From the NCBI RefSeq assembly GCF_013391765.2, contig NZ_JACBGI020000001.1, forward strand, positions 124,001-188,000: DNA of 64,000 nt, in the 5' to 3' direction. Origin of the DNA: Thiomicrorhabdus heinhorstiae. GTDB lineage: Bacteria > Pseudomonadota > Gammaproteobacteria > Thiomicrospirales > Thiomicrospiraceae. The notes beneath the pieces are model-generated. The model saw only the letters and a program-made list of their open reading frames with translations. It had not been told where the DNA came from and did not search any database. Positions within the stretch are counted from its first letter, which is position 1. Each line of letters opens with the position of its first letter. The position numbers and the translations under genes were made by a program. Below, piece by piece: positions 34,685 to 43,800 of the stretch.

Positions 34685-36175
34685 ATGGCCTTAATGCCTG
34701 GTTTACAAATTAATATTGGACAGCAGCTGAAGTTGACACCTCAACTGCAACAGTCCATAAAAATATTGCAGTATTCCGCACTCGAAGTTCAGCAGACCAT
34801 TGAATCAACGCTTGAAACCAATTTCATGCTTGAAGTCTATGATGAAAATGAAGAGCTAGCCAGTGAAGAACGTAACGACATTGAAGCTGACAGCGCTGTT
34901 GATTCCGATGCAGAGCCTGCTCCACTCGATATCGAGCAAGCAAATAAGATCAGTGATGAACTTGAACTCGATTGCCAATGGGATGAAGTGTTTGCCGACC
35001 ATACGGCCAGTTCGTCGCAAAGCAGTGTTGCTGATTATGTCAGTGCTGAAACCTATACGGCATCCGAAAAATCTTTGCATGACCACTTGTACTGGCAATC
35101 GGATATCTATCCATGGAATGAACGCCAGCAAATCATTGCTCCTTACTTGATCGATGATATTAACGATGAAGGTTATTTAAGTTCATCGTTACCGCAATTA
35201 CTCGAAGCGATTCAGGAAAATGAACTTGATCTGCATGTGACTTCTGAAGAGTTAAGCGAAGTGCTTGGTGTAGTTCAGCAATTTGAGCCAACCGGTGTTG
35301 GAGCAAGGGATTTACAGGAATCTTTGTTGTTGCAATTGGGTGTAGTAAAAAGCACCCCTTTCGTAGTCACTGCCCGTCAATTGATTAAAGAGCATTTTGA
35401 TTGGTTGACCTATCAGGATCATAAACGTATTAAAAAAATGTACGCCTTGAACGATGAGGAATTGCATCAGATTCTAAAATTGATTCAATCCCTGAATCCT
35501 CGTCCGGGACGCACTTTTTCCGCTACACAAACTGAAGTGGTGGTTCCGGACCTTCGATTACGTCGTAATCGTCAGGACGGCTGGATTGTCGAGCTGAATG
35601 CGGACGCTTTTCCTAGATTAACGGTAAATTCCGCCTACGTCGACTTGGCAAGCCAGGTTCAGGATTCAAACGAATCTAAAAAGATCAAAGAGCAGTTAAC
35701 TGAAGCAAAGGGTTTGATCAAGAGTATTCACAGCCGTGGTGAAACTCTGCTCAAGGTCGGTAAATTCATCGTTGAAAAGCAACAGCGCTTTTTTGAAGAA
35801 GGTGAACAAGCCATGCAACCGTTGGTATTACGTGAAGTCGCCGAACATTTGGATCTTCATGAATCGACTATTTCGCGTGCCACAAATCAGAAATACATTC
35901 AAACCCCGCGCGGTACTTTTGAATTGAAATATTTCTTCTCCAGTGGCGTCAGTCAATACGGCAGTGCCGATCAATCGGCCATTGCGATTAAGGCGCACAT
36001 CAAAGCCCTGATCGATGAAGAAGATCCGAAGAAGCCTTTGAGTGACAGCAAATTAATGCAACTTTTGGAAGAGAAAGGAATCTCTGTGGCCCGCAGGACA
36101 ATTGCCAAATACCGTGAGGCGTTGAATTTGCCATCTTCCAGTGAACGTAAAAAGTTGAATAAATTCAAATTTTAA
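34685..36175 (+). CDS. rpoN: RNA polymerase sigma-54 factor
   Basis: Sigma-54 of 496 aa. Region I (residues 1-50, QLKLTPQLQQSIKILQYSALEVQQTIE) binds activators; region II is acidic (55-110); region III holds the core-binding and HTH parts, with ALRREVAEHLDLHESTISRATNQKY-like sequence here reading LREVAEHLDLHESTISRATNQKYIQTPRGTFELK; the RpoN box ARRTIAKYREAL is near 475. All domains are complete. GTGGAG precedes the ATG. Unusually it is not in the common lptB-rpoN-hpf-ptsN cluster: no lpt gene, hpf or ptsN adjoins it here. Confidence 0.95.
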   Translation: MALMPGLQINIGQQLKLTPQLQQSIKILQYSALEVQQTIESTLETNFMLEVYDENEELASEERNDIEADSAVDSDAEPAPLDIEQANKISDELELDCQWDEVFADHTASSSQSSVADYVSAETYTASEKSLHDHLYWQSDIYPWNERQQIIAPYLIDDINDEGYLSSSLPQLLEAIQENELDLHVTSEELSEVLGVVQQFEPTGVGARDLQESLLLQLGVVKSTPFVVTARQLIKEHFDWLTYQDHKRIKKMYALNDEELHQILKLIQSLNPRPGRTFSATQTEVVVPDLRLRRNRQDGWIVELNADAFPRLTVNSAYVDLASQVQDSNESKKIKEQLTEAKGLIKSIHSRGETLLKVGKFIVEKQQRFFEEGEQAMQPLVLREVAEHLDLHESTISRATNQKYIQTPRGTFELKYFFSSGVSQYGSADQSAIAIKAHIKALIDEEDPKKPLSDSKLMQLLEEKGISVARRTIAKYREALNLPSSSERKKLNKFKF

Positions 36176-36192
36176 CTAGAGAATTCGCAGTT

Positions 36193-36217
36193 AATCACTG
36201 CTTCGGCGGTGATTTTT
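36193..36217 (+). terminator. Terminator after rpoN with TTCG tetraloop
   Basis: 9-bp stem AATCACTGC (36193-36201) and GCGGTGATT (36206-36214), one T-G pair, closed by the extra-stable TTCG tetraloop and followed by TTT. Confidence 0.85.
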
Positions 36218-36296
36218 GTCGGTAGTAATTTATAGAGACTGATTTTATAATGCGAGTTCTTATAAAAATAAAAATTTACCAGCAGGGTTACCAGAT

Positions 36297-37226
36297 ATGA
36301 ATCGAGTGAAAGTAGAACAAATTCAGGAAGCTGCCCAGCAGCAGTGGGAAAGACACGCTCAAGTTAAAGAATATATGTCGGCAGTCAATCCTCCGATGCC
36401 GAAAATTGATGTTGTTCCTTACCCTAGTGCTCTGCATGAATCCGGCGATACTCGCATTATCCCTTTCGATCAATCCAGTCAGTTGCAGACCGCTTACCCG
36501 GCAACTACGCCAAATTTGATGGCGAACTACCTGCGTATTTGCAGTGGCGATACTTTGAAAACCGACGCTAATGCAACGTCACAGTTTTTCTATGTTATTC
36601 GCGGTAAAGGCCGCACTCAGATGAAACACGGTACGGTAAATTGGAAGGAAGGAGATCTATTCACCCTTCCGGCTGTTCCTGATGCGCTGCATAGTGCGGA
36701 TGAAGATACCGCGATTTACTGGGTGACCGACTCGCCATTACTTGAATATTTGGGTGTGACTCCGCAAAAAGAGCGTTTTGAACCGGTTCTTTATACACGT
36801 GAACGTTTGACGAAAGAACTCGAAGACGTGCGCAAAATTGCGGCGGGACGTAACCGCACAGGCTTCTTGTTGTCGAACCCGAACTTCCCTATCACCATGA
36901 CTCTGACTCATACTCTATGGGCTTTGTACAACGTATTACCTGCCGGTGTTACGCAAAAACCGCATCGTCACAATTCGATTGCTTTGGATTTTGTCGTGTC
37001 TGCCGGTCCTGAAACCTATACACTGATCGGTAAAGAACTGAACGAAGACGGCTCTATCAAAGATCCGATTAAAGCCATGTGGACGCCTGGCTCAGCCTTT
37101 ATCACTCCTCCTGGACTATGGCACTCTCACCACAACGATTCAGGTGAAGACGCTATCGTTCTGCCGGTTCAGGACGCCGGTCTGATTATGAATATGCAGG
37201 TTTTGGATTTCCAACACGTTGGCTAA
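36297..37226 (+). CDS. Bicupin protein
   Basis: A 309-aa protein with two cupin barrels (about 60-155 and 205-300), like gentisate-type dioxygenases in overall plan. The first barrel (FFYVIRGKGRTQM...LPAVPDALH) lacks a full His set. The second has KPHRHNSIALDFVV and PGLWHSHHND, giving two or three His and probably a bound metal. No aromatic-degradation genes are near, so a dioxygenase role is a guess. It lies between rpoN and a two-component system, ends at a terminator and is probably transcribed alone; a TATAAT is present at 36246-36251. Confidence 0.75.
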   Translation: MNRVKVEQIQEAAQQQWERHAQVKEYMSAVNPPMPKIDVVPYPSALHESGDTRIIPFDQSSQLQTAYPATTPNLMANYLRICSGDTLKTDANATSQFFYVIRGKGRTQMKHGTVNWKEGDLFTLPAVPDALHSADEDTAIYWVTDSPLLEYLGVTPQKERFEPVLYTRERLTKELEDVRKIAAGRNRTGFLLSNPNFPITMTLTHTLWALYNVLPAGVTQKPHRHNSIALDFVVSAGPETYTLIGKELNEDGSIKDPIKAMWTPGSAFITPPGLWHSHHNDSGEDAIVLPVQDAGLIMNMQVLDFQHVG

Positions 37227-37233
37227 TTGTCAC

Positions 37234-37256
37234 AGGGGTCTTTAGGGACCCCTTTT
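37234..37256 (+). terminator. Terminator after the bicupin gene
   Basis: AGGGGTC (37234-37240) pairs with GACCCCT (37247-37253), 6-nt loop, followed by a short TTT. Moderate strength, 7 nt after the stop codon. Confidence 0.65.
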
Positions 37257-37283
37257 CAGTTTTAAACTCTTCTTGAGGTACGC

Positions 37284-38000
37284 ATGCAAAACACCGATTA
37301 TCGAATTGCCGTTATTGAAGACGATCCTATTCAGTTAGAAAGTTTGGTCACTGCTTTACAGCAACAAGGATTTAGCGTTGAATCTTTTACCAATCGTCAA
37401 GACGCGCAAGATTATTTTGCCAAAACACTGCCGGATCTGGTTATTTCCGACATAATTCTAGGATCAGAAATCGATGGTGGTTTCGATCTGGCTAAACACC
37501 TGTTGAGCTACAATCAGCCTATTCCGATCATTTTCCTGTCGGAGCGCCAATCCGAATTCGATATTTATACCGGTCATGCTTTAGGCGCGATCGATTATCT
37601 GCCGAAACCGATCAGTTTGAATGTATTGATCGTCAAGGTTAAGAATCTGCTGCGCATCACCTCTACCCCGAAAAATTCCGAGCATGAAGAACACTCTTTG
37701 ATCGAAGGTTTGGAATTGGCCCCGGAGCAATTCAAGGCCTATTGGCATGAAAAACCGTTGGATCTGACGGCGACTGAATTTGAGATGCTCAAACAATTCG
37801 CTACGGCTGACAAAGGATCCGTCATCTCCTACGATGCTCTGCAGTCCGCGACCCAAGGTGTAGTAGAACGTAATACCATTAACACCCATATCTGTCGTAT
37901 TCGTAATGCCTTCAAAAAAATCACGCCTAATTTCAATCATATTCATAACGAATACGGGCGTGGTTACAGCTGGCAGGATAAGAGTGACGAGCTAGGTTAA
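37284..38000 (+). CDS. OmpR/PhoB-type response regulator
   Basis: A 238-aa DNA-binding response regulator. The receiver domain (1-125) has acidic IEDDP (residues 11-15), phospho-acceptor Asp56 in VISDIILG, and Lys in YLPKPIS. The C-terminal winged helix (about 140-235) carries LTATEFEMLKQF and ERNTINTHICRIRNAF, with EYGRGYSW. The GGFDLAKHL and PIIFLSERQSEFDIYTGHALGA stretches recall regulators of the proteobacterial dedicated sortase system, but no sortase is seen here. It is followed by its kinase after 16 bp. Confidence 0.87.
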   Translation: MQNTDYRIAVIEDDPIQLESLVTALQQQGFSVESFTNRQDAQDYFAKTLPDLVISDIILGSEIDGGFDLAKHLLSYNQPIPIIFLSERQSEFDIYTGHALGAIDYLPKPISLNVLIVKVKNLLRITSTPKNSEHEEHSLIEGLELAPEQFKAYWHEKPLDLTATEFEMLKQFATADKGSVISYDALQSATQGVVERNTINTHICRIRNAFKKITPNFNHIHNEYGRGYSWQDKSDELG

Positions 38001-38016
38001 GATAAGTTGAAAGCTT

Positions 38017-39570
38017 GTGGTAGGGTTTAAAGCGTCATCAAAATTCAGATTATCGATTCGTACGCGAGTACTGATTTTTCTTCTATTGCTGACAACCCTA
38101 CCGTTTCTTGCCTATCGTTTTGCAGTCGATTTACATCGGATCATGTTGAACAATCAAGCCATTGTTCAACAACAGACCGTAGAGAATCTGGCACTTATTC
38201 TGGAAAATCGTACCGACCTCTGGGCATTGCAAATCCAGTCTGGACATCCAACACGCCTTGCTCACCTGAATCTTTCCAATTCGGTTTTATGGGTTGTCAA
38301 CGAATACGGAAAAACCACTTATGTCGTCGGCCAGCTGCCTCGAGAGCAGTTCAATATCCATAACGATTTTTATACCGCTGCCGGTAAGCTGATCATTAAA
38401 ACTTTTGCGACTTTCATCCCCTATTCGCTTCCCTATCCGTATCCGCAAAGTCGGACTCCGGAAAAAACCTTGATCGAAAACGCCTTGCGCGGTCGTACAC
38501 TTCAACAGTATCGGATGAACTCGGACAGTCAACCGATTTCTCTCATGTCGGCAACCCCGTTAATGCTGCAAAACCGTATTATCGGCGCTTTGGTCCTGGA
38601 ACAGAAAATGGAGACTCTGTTCAGTGAAAGTCTGGATTATTTTTATCGTTTGATCGGTATCGGAGCCTTGATTTTCGTTATCGTAATCGTTGGTGTTATG
38701 CTGCATACCGCCGCGCTTTCCAACCGAATCATACGTCTGGATAACGATGTTAAGAAAACCTATAGTCTGCAAGGCCACCTAACCAATCTGGTTTTTCCGG
38801 AACAGAGAAACCGTTTTTATTTTGATGAGCTATCCGACTTACGTCAGCATATAGATGAAATGCTAAAACAATTAAGTGGTTACGAGCGTTATTTAAAACA
38901 GCTTCCAAAGACATTGCGGCATGAACTGCATAACCCGTTGAACCGTTTATCCATGGCATTGACTCTTTTAGAAAAGGATACCGAACACAGCCAGCTTGAA
39001 TACGCCAAGCATGCACTGGCGCAACTCAAGCAGATCATTGCCTCGCTTTCAGAAGCTACCAGTATTGAAGACAGTTTGCACAGTCAGATACCGGAAGCCT
39101 TTCCGATCGCCGTCATGCTGGATCACTATATGCACAACAATATCACTTTGCACCCGGAATGGTCCCTGACCTATCAATGCAGGATCAATAAGCATGCCCA
39201 GGTTATGGGAGATGGATTTATGTTGGAGCAGATGATGGACAAACTGCTAAGTAATGCGATCGACTTCAGCGACGGTCAGAGGCCTGTGCATGTCGATTGC
39301 CAGCCGCTTGGAGCGGATAAGGTGATTATTCGGGTTGAGAACTCAGGGCCTGCGCTTCCTGCCGGTTACGAACAGCAGATTTTTGATGGCATGACATCCA
39401 TCCGCACCTTGAATCAAGGGCAAACGCACTTGGGCTTAGGACTGTATATCGTCAAGCTGATTGTCGACTTCCACAAGGGTAAGGTTTATGCGGAAAATAT
39501 GAGCAAAACGAAAGATGCTTTCGACGGTGTCCGTTTCAATATCGAACTGCCGCTATATCAAGGAAGTTAA
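38017..39570 (+). CDS. Membrane sensor histidine kinase
   Basis: Sensor kinase of 517 aa, partner of the preceding regulator. Membrane helix 1 at about 18-36, a periplasmic sensor region of roughly 175 residues (37-210) with no known motif that I recognise, helix 2 at about 211-230, a HAMP-like linker, dimerisation domain with RHELHNPL (phospho-acceptor His302), and an ATPase domain with LLSNAIDFS (N box) and HLGLGLYIVKLI (G box). The start is GTG with a weak ribosome-binding site. Stimulus unknown. Confidence 0.87.
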   Translation: MVGFKASSKFRLSIRTRVLIFLLLLTTLPFLAYRFAVDLHRIMLNNQAIVQQQTVENLALILENRTDLWALQIQSGHPTRLAHLNLSNSVLWVVNEYGKTTYVVGQLPREQFNIHNDFYTAAGKLIIKTFATFIPYSLPYPYPQSRTPEKTLIENALRGRTLQQYRMNSDSQPISLMSATPLMLQNRIIGALVLEQKMETLFSESLDYFYRLIGIGALIFVIVIVGVMLHTAALSNRIIRLDNDVKKTYSLQGHLTNLVFPEQRNRFYFDELSDLRQHIDEMLKQLSGYERYLKQLPKTLRHELHNPLNRLSMALTLLEKDTEHSQLEYAKHALAQLKQIIASLSEATSIEDSLHSQIPEAFPIAVMLDHYMHNNITLHPEWSLTYQCRINKHAQVMGDGFMLEQMMDKLLSNAIDFSDGQRPVHVDCQPLGADKVIIRVENSGPALPAGYEQQIFDGMTSIRTLNQGQTHLGLGLYIVKLIVDFHKGKVYAENMSKTKDAFDGVRFNIELPLYQGS

Positions 39571-39571
39571 T

Positions 39572-40633
39572 TTAACCCGGTAAACGCCTGCTCAAGTCTT
39601 CAAACTGGCGAATCCACGGGGAAATGCCGAAATTCGTTTTCATTTTCTTAGCCGCATCCGATGCCAAAGCTTTCTCTTCAAATGCCTGGCGGCTGACCAG
39701 AATATAGCGAACTCCGCCCTGCTTGGTCGTTTGCGGCAAAATTTCCACTTGCTTGATTTTTTTATTATCGACAATGCGTTGTAAATCGGATTTTTTTGTC
39801 GAGCTTGCCAACTGCAAAATGTAATCCTTGCCGTTTTGATTCAGCAACCAGGTTTGTGCAGGACTCTGTGCCACTTTTGGTGTTTGTGGCGACTTCGGTG
39901 TACTTGGAACCGTAGGTTCCTTAATGGATAAATCAGCGGTTTTAGCCGTTTTGGAAGTCGTTTCAATGGCTGGGGCTTTATCAGCCTTGAGCCCTAGTTT
40001 GGTCTGCTGAGCCAACTGTTGACTCATAAGCTGCCATTTCTGATTCACCAAGTTTTCTAAGGCGGAAAGCGTTTTATGCTGATCAGACTCTGAAGTTTGT
40101 TTTTTTTGATCAGCGATTTGCGATTTCAGGTCGGCAATTTGGTTTTCCAGGGCGCTGAGTTGCACTTTGAGAGAATCGACATCAACCACATTCTCATCCT
40201 GTTTTTCAAAGCCTGCAATTTTCTCTTCCAGCCCTTGAATCAGTTCGGATTGTGTTTGTGCCTGTTGCTGCATCTCGTTCAACTGAGCCTGAAGATCCTG
40301 ATGGCTAAAAAACAGTGAAGCAGCCAAGGTAAAAACGACCGTTCCACTTAAGATCGCGATACCGTAAGCAACGTTTTTACGGCGAATCTGTAAGCTATGT
40401 GATTCACTTGCCGGGTGAACAGTGTTTTCTCCAAGATCGAAATCCTTGTCCGGCATGACTTTTTTCTGATCAGGAATCACCGTGTCGGCAGCTTTGAGCC
40501 AATCTCTTAGATTGGGTTCCTGCCTTTTGGATGGCGATTCAGTGGCAGATTGAGAAAATTGTTGCGTTTTATTTTCAATCTCTTTAAGAATTTTTTCGCG
40601 TTCTTTTTCTAAATCGGAAATGGTAAATGACAT
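39572..40633 (-). CDS. Membrane-anchored SPOR-domain-like protein
   Basis: A 353-aa bitopic protein: a cytoplasmic N-terminus of about 85 residues starting with an acidic helix, one membrane helix (about 88-109), a long coiled coil (about 112-185, QAQLNEMQQQAQTQSELIQGLE...), a Pro/Thr/Lys-rich linker and a C-terminal SPOR-like domain (about 268-340, YILQLASSTKKSDLQRIV...GGVRYILVSR). The layout resembles DamX and related septal peptidoglycan-binding proteins, so a division role is plausible. It is convergent with the kinase, with only a 1-bp gap. Confidence 0.75.
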   Translation of the reverse strand: MSFTISDLEKEREKILKEIENKTQQFSQSATESPSKRQEPNLRDWLKAADTVIPDQKKVMPDKDFDLGENTVHPASESHSLQIRRKNVAYGIAILSGTVVFTLAASLFFSHQDLQAQLNEMQQQAQTQSELIQGLEEKIAGFEKQDENVVDVDSLKVQLSALENQIADLKSQIADQKKQTSESDQHKTLSALENLVNQKWQLMSQQLAQQTKLGLKADKAPAIETTSKTAKTADLSIKEPTVPSTPKSPQTPKVAQSPAQTWLLNQNGKDYILQLASSTKKSDLQRIVDNKKIKQVEILPQTTKQGGVRYILVSRQAFEEKALASDAAKKMKTNFGISPWIRQFEDLSRRLPG

Positions 40634-40724
40634 AATGCGCGGGACTTAACCTGAAGTTCAATTGAAAATTATTGTAGAATGCTTTGCGATAAAAAGATAC
40701 CGAGAACAGACGATTGGAGAAAGA

Positions 40725-40886
40725 ATGCCGGATTTAAGCAGTATAGGTTCCGCTCTTTTAATTACATTTGCTCTTTTGGCAGCAGCACTTGTCGTGGTCG
40801 GTCTTTCCATGTGGTGGCTGTACCGCGTTTTTAAAGATAAAGAACCACGAAGCGGTTCTCGTCACGACGATGATAAAAAGTCTTAA
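40725..40886 (+). CDS. Small single-helix membrane protein
   Basis: A 53-aa protein with one membrane helix (residues about 8-33, IGSALLITFALLAAALVVVGLSMWWLY) and a charged tail (FKDKEPRSGSRHDDDKKS). TTGGAGAAAGA precedes the ATG at 40725, whereas an in-frame ATG at 40662 lacks a ribosome-binding site. It is followed by a hairpin terminator. I do not recognise a family. Confidence 0.6.
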   Translation: MPDLSSIGSALLITFALLAAALVVVGLSMWWLYRVFKDKEPRSGSRHDDDKKS

Positions 40887-40894
40887 AAGCCGCG

Positions 40895-40921
40895 TTTTAA
40901 AAGCGTTAAATGCTTTTAAAA
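40895..40921. terminator. Bidirectional hairpin between the small membrane protein and ychJ
   Basis: Ten-bp stem TTTTAAAAGC (40895-40904) and GCTTTTAAAA (40912-40921) with 7-nt loop. AGCC/GGCT can extend it outside. It serves two convergent genes. Confidence 0.7.
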
Positions 40922-40936
40922 AGGCTCAAAAAATTG

Positions 40937-41335
40937 CTAGGACGCTTTGATTTCGCCTTCCACATAACGCCATAATCCATTGTTATTTTTTCGAAAATAG
41001 CTTTTCTCGTGCAGATAGCCTTCGATATTTTGTCCACTGATTCGGTAGTGCGCCACGAAAGTCACCCAACCTTCACCGTCTTTCTTGCGTCCTTTCTTTC
41101 TGCCGTTAATTTGCAATCCGGTCCATTCTAATGACAAGTCAAAGTCGATAAATTCAGGACGTGTCTCCTCGTCCCAGCTCTGCATCAGGTAATCAGCATT
41201 GCGAAGTTTAAAAGCGCAGTAACGCGAGCGCATTAGAGCCTCGGAGGTTTCAGCTGTTTTTAGTCCTTCAATCAGAGGCTGACAGCAATCGCTGAACGCC
41301 TTGCTGGAACCGCACAAACATGCCTGAAAACTCAT
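40937..41335 (-). CDS. YchJ-family SEC-C protein
   Basis: A 132-aa protein with an N-terminal SEC-C type zinc motif (CLCGSSKAFSDCC, residues 7-19) and the YchJ NTF2-like domain with ALMRSRYCAFKLRNADYL and ERSYFRK-like segments (here HEKSYFRKNNNGLWRYVEG). Its role is unknown; SEC-C motifs commonly bind ribosomal or nucleic-acid partners. It overlaps the MATE gene by 4 nt and is the last gene of the dnaB-alr-nudF group. Confidence 0.88.
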   Translation of the reverse strand: MSFQACLCGSSKAFSDCCQPLIEGLKTAETSEALMRSRYCAFKLRNADYLMQSWDEETRPEFIDFDLSLEWTGLQINGRKKGRKKDGEGWVTFVAHYRISGQNIEGYLHEKSYFRKNNNGLWRYVEGEIKAS

Positions 41336-42717
41336 TGTACAATCGCCTCACTTAACACTTGTCGGTAGCGCCAGTGTAATCGCCAACCCAAAAGAATCGC
41401 TGCGAGACTCAAGCCGATAACAATACCCAACCAAAAACCGGCAACCCCCATAGGTTGGCTGAAGATTCCTTGAAACGCCAAGACATAGCCCAAACCTAAG
41501 CCGATCATCCAATAGCTAATAAAATTTACAACCATGGTCACTTTCGTGTCATGGAAACCTCTTAGAGCCCCGGCTGAAGCCACTTGGATTGCATCGGACA
41601 ACTGATACATGGCCGCCAAAATAAAAAGACTGCTTGCCATCGCAGCGACTGAATAATCGGAAGTGTAAACAGTGATGATTTCATCTCTAAAGAGGATACT
41701 GGTCATAGACAAAAAAGAACCGATTAAAAGAGCGAAGCCGAAACCGACTTTTAGCGTCAAAAGCAGCTGCTCGATATTCATCCTGCCGTATTCCTTGCCG
41801 ATGCGGACTGTTAATGCCATACCAAGACTTAAAGGCAACATAAAAGCTACCGAGGTAAAACTGATGGCAATCTGATGAGCTGCGATCGCATCGGTCCCCA
41901 GTACTGCAATAAACAGGACGATGAAAGTAAACAGGCTGATTTCAAAGAGCAGTGCCAGAGCATTTGGAATGCCCAAATGGAGTATTTCACTAATGCCCGC
42001 ATTCCATGCTGGCAGCTTCCAATTCAGCCGGCGAATATGGAATGCAGTGATTTTGGATCGGTAGGCATATAAAATACCAAAAAACAGCATTAACCACATC
42101 ACGATGGCACTGGCGATTCCACAGCCGGCAGCACCATAAGCGGGAATCGAATCCTGCCAGCCATAAATAAACAATGCATTTAGTGGAATGTTGACCAGTA
42201 AAGCGATAAAACTAAGCCACATGGTCGGCAAAGTCGTTCCCATCCCCTCCCAAAAGAAACGAAATACTTGATAGAGCGCCATTGCGGGCATGCCGAAGGC
42301 GATATAAATCAGATAGTCATGCGTGAGCAGAAAGACCTTGTCGCTAAGCTGTAAATATTGCAGCAGAAGATCGCTTTGCAATAAAAGAATTAGAGCAAAA
42401 ATGCCTAACGGAATTGAAATCCAGATGCCCTGTACGACAAATTGACGCATTCGCTCGTCTTGATCGGCACCGTGGGCTTTTGCAACCAGAGGTGTAATGG
42501 CGAGAAGAACGCCGGTATTAAAAATAAAGACCGGCAGCATAATGCTGGACCCCAAGCCGATGGCGGCAAGATCGTCAACGCCGACTCTTCCCGACATCAG
42601 GGTATCGATCAGCCCTAAACCGGTCATAGCCAGTTGTGCCAGAAAAATCGGTACAGCGAGATTGAGGAGAAGTTTTGCTTCGGTTAAGAACGCGTTCGTC
42701 GGATTACTCTTGTCCAT
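41332..42717 (-). CDS. MATE-family multidrug efflux pump (NorM-like)
   Basis: A 461-aa protein with twelve predicted membrane helices in two six-helix bundles. MATE signatures include LAVPIFLAQLAMTGLGLIDTLMSGRVG, where the Asp in helix 1 couples sodium or proton flow, LFRFFWEGMG-like segment, and GALRGFHDTKV in the second half. The layout fits NorM, an exporter of cationic drugs. Its actual substrates cannot be read from sequence. Confidence 0.9.
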   Translation of the reverse strand: MDKSNPTNAFLTEAKLLLNLAVPIFLAQLAMTGLGLIDTLMSGRVGVDDLAAIGLGSSIMLPVFIFNTGVLLAITPLVAKAHGADQDERMRQFVVQGIWISIPLGIFALILLLQSDLLLQYLQLSDKVFLLTHDYLIYIAFGMPAMALYQVFRFFWEGMGTTLPTMWLSFIALLVNIPLNALFIYGWQDSIPAYGAAGCGIASAIVMWLMLFFGILYAYRSKITAFHIRRLNWKLPAWNAGISEILHLGIPNALALLFEISLFTFIVLFIAVLGTDAIAAHQIAISFTSVAFMLPLSLGMALTVRIGKEYGRMNIEQLLLTLKVGFGFALLIGSFLSMTSILFRDEIITVYTSDYSVAAMASSLFILAAMYQLSDAIQVASAGALRGFHDTKVTMVVNFISYWMIGLGLGYVLAFQGIFSQPMGVAGFWLGIVIGLSLAAILLGWRLHWRYRQVLSEAIVQ

Positions 42718-42722
42718 TTAAG

Positions 42723-43145
42723 CTAATCGGGCTTTTTTGAGGAAGAGTTTGATGCTGGTTGATCGTTTTGTACTGTTTGCTTATCGGAAGTATCATCCTC
42801 CTGTTCCCAGTATGCCTGTCCGTGTTCATCTTCAAGCCGCTGTATTGATTCCTCGTCACCATCGTAATGTGTTTCGATTGTCTGCAAGAATTGCGGGAAA
42901 GCGAGTACCAAAATCAATTTTAGAGTCCAGAAAACACTGGCATAAATCACTACTGCCAAAGCCAGGACTAACGGTAATCCTAGTAATAAATCGATGAGTA
43001 AGGCCTGGCCTTCGAAAAGTCTGGAAATCAAAGACTTTTCAACAAAAGTAAAATACAGCCACACCACAACAGCCACAAGGCTGATCGACTGGAACCAGAA
43101 ATTCAGTTTTGGGTGCACACGGCTATTTCGAAATAAACACAACAT
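42723..43145 (-). CDS. Hypothetical membrane protein
   Basis: A 140-aa protein with two or three membrane helices (about 17-33, 45-70 and 72-87) and a hydrophilic, acidic C-terminal tail of about 50 residues rich in Asp, Gln and Ser. I do not recognise a family. It lies 5 bp upstream of the MATE gene and 27 bp downstream of nudF, so it is in the same operon. The start is not well supported by a ribosome-binding site. Confidence 0.65.
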   Translation of the reverse strand: MLCLFRNSRVHPKLNFWFQSISLVAVVVWLYFTFVEKSLISRLFEGQALLIDLLLGLPLVLALAVVIYASVFWTLKLILVLAFPQFLQTIETHYDGDEESIQRLEDEHGQAYWEQEDDTSDKQTVQNDQPASNSSSKKPD

Positions 43146-43172
43146 AAGATATAAAACTATTGTTCAAGGCGA

Positions 43173-43775
43173 TTAATGCGCCAGTTTTTGAAAGAACAGC
43201 CATTGCAGTGCGATAAAAGTCGTGGCGACATTAAATTGCCCTCCCAGCATCATCTGTTTCGCTTGCGCAAAACTCAAACGCACGATTTTGATATCTTCAT
43301 GGTCTTCTTCCAAACCGGAGAATTCAGGAAGGTGGCTGACGTTAATTTCTACCGCAAAAAGGTGCAAAATTTCATCGGAACCGCCCGGGCTAGGGTAAAA
43401 CTTGCTGATGTATTCCAAATCGTCGACATGCAAGCCGGCTTCTTCGCGTACCTCTCTGATACCGGCTTCTAAAGGTGTTTCGCCCAGATCGATCATGCCG
43501 GCAACCGGCTCCAGAAGCCAGGCTTTTTCTATCTTATTCTGGCGAAGCGCTCTTTCGACCGCACCGGCACGGCACTGCTCAATTAAGGCAATCTCTTCGG
43601 CTTGTGAGTCATATAACAGAACCACCGAAGCCTGGCCTCGTCCGAACACCTCGCGCTCGATTTCCGGAGTCATGCCGCCGCGGTATAGGCTATGGCGGAA
43701 TTTAAGACGGCGAATCTGGAAAAAGCCTTGAAAAGCCGCTGCCGATTCGTTTAATTCGATTCGCTTATCCATCAT
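43173..43775 (-). CDS. nudF: ADP-ribose pyrophosphatase (Nudix)
   Basis: Nudix hydrolase that cleaves ADP-ribose to AMP and ribose-5-phosphate; about 200 aa. The Nudix box is GETPLEAGIREVREEAGL (residues about 100-117), followed by KFYPSPGGSDEILHLF, which is typical of NudF/ADPRase with its proline-rich specificity motif. The first two codons are both ATG; GAGGAAAG favours the second (43772). It is preceded by alr 25 bp upstream. Confidence 0.9.
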   Translation of the reverse strand: MMDKRIELNESAAAFQGFFQIRRLKFRHSLYRGGMTPEIEREVFGRGQASVVLLYDSQAEEIALIEQCRAGAVERALRQNKIEKAWLLEPVAGMIDLGETPLEAGIREVREEAGLHVDDLEYISKFYPSPGGSDEILHLFAVEINVSHLPEFSGLEEDHEDIKIVRLSFAQAKQMMLGGQFNVATTFIALQWLFFQKLAH

Positions 43776-43800
43776 CTTTCCTCGGTTGGTTTATTTAAAG

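Noticed and set aside
40768..40950. 60-aa open frame overlapping the small membrane protein
   Set aside because: Alternative frame of the real gene, lacking a ribosome-binding site.
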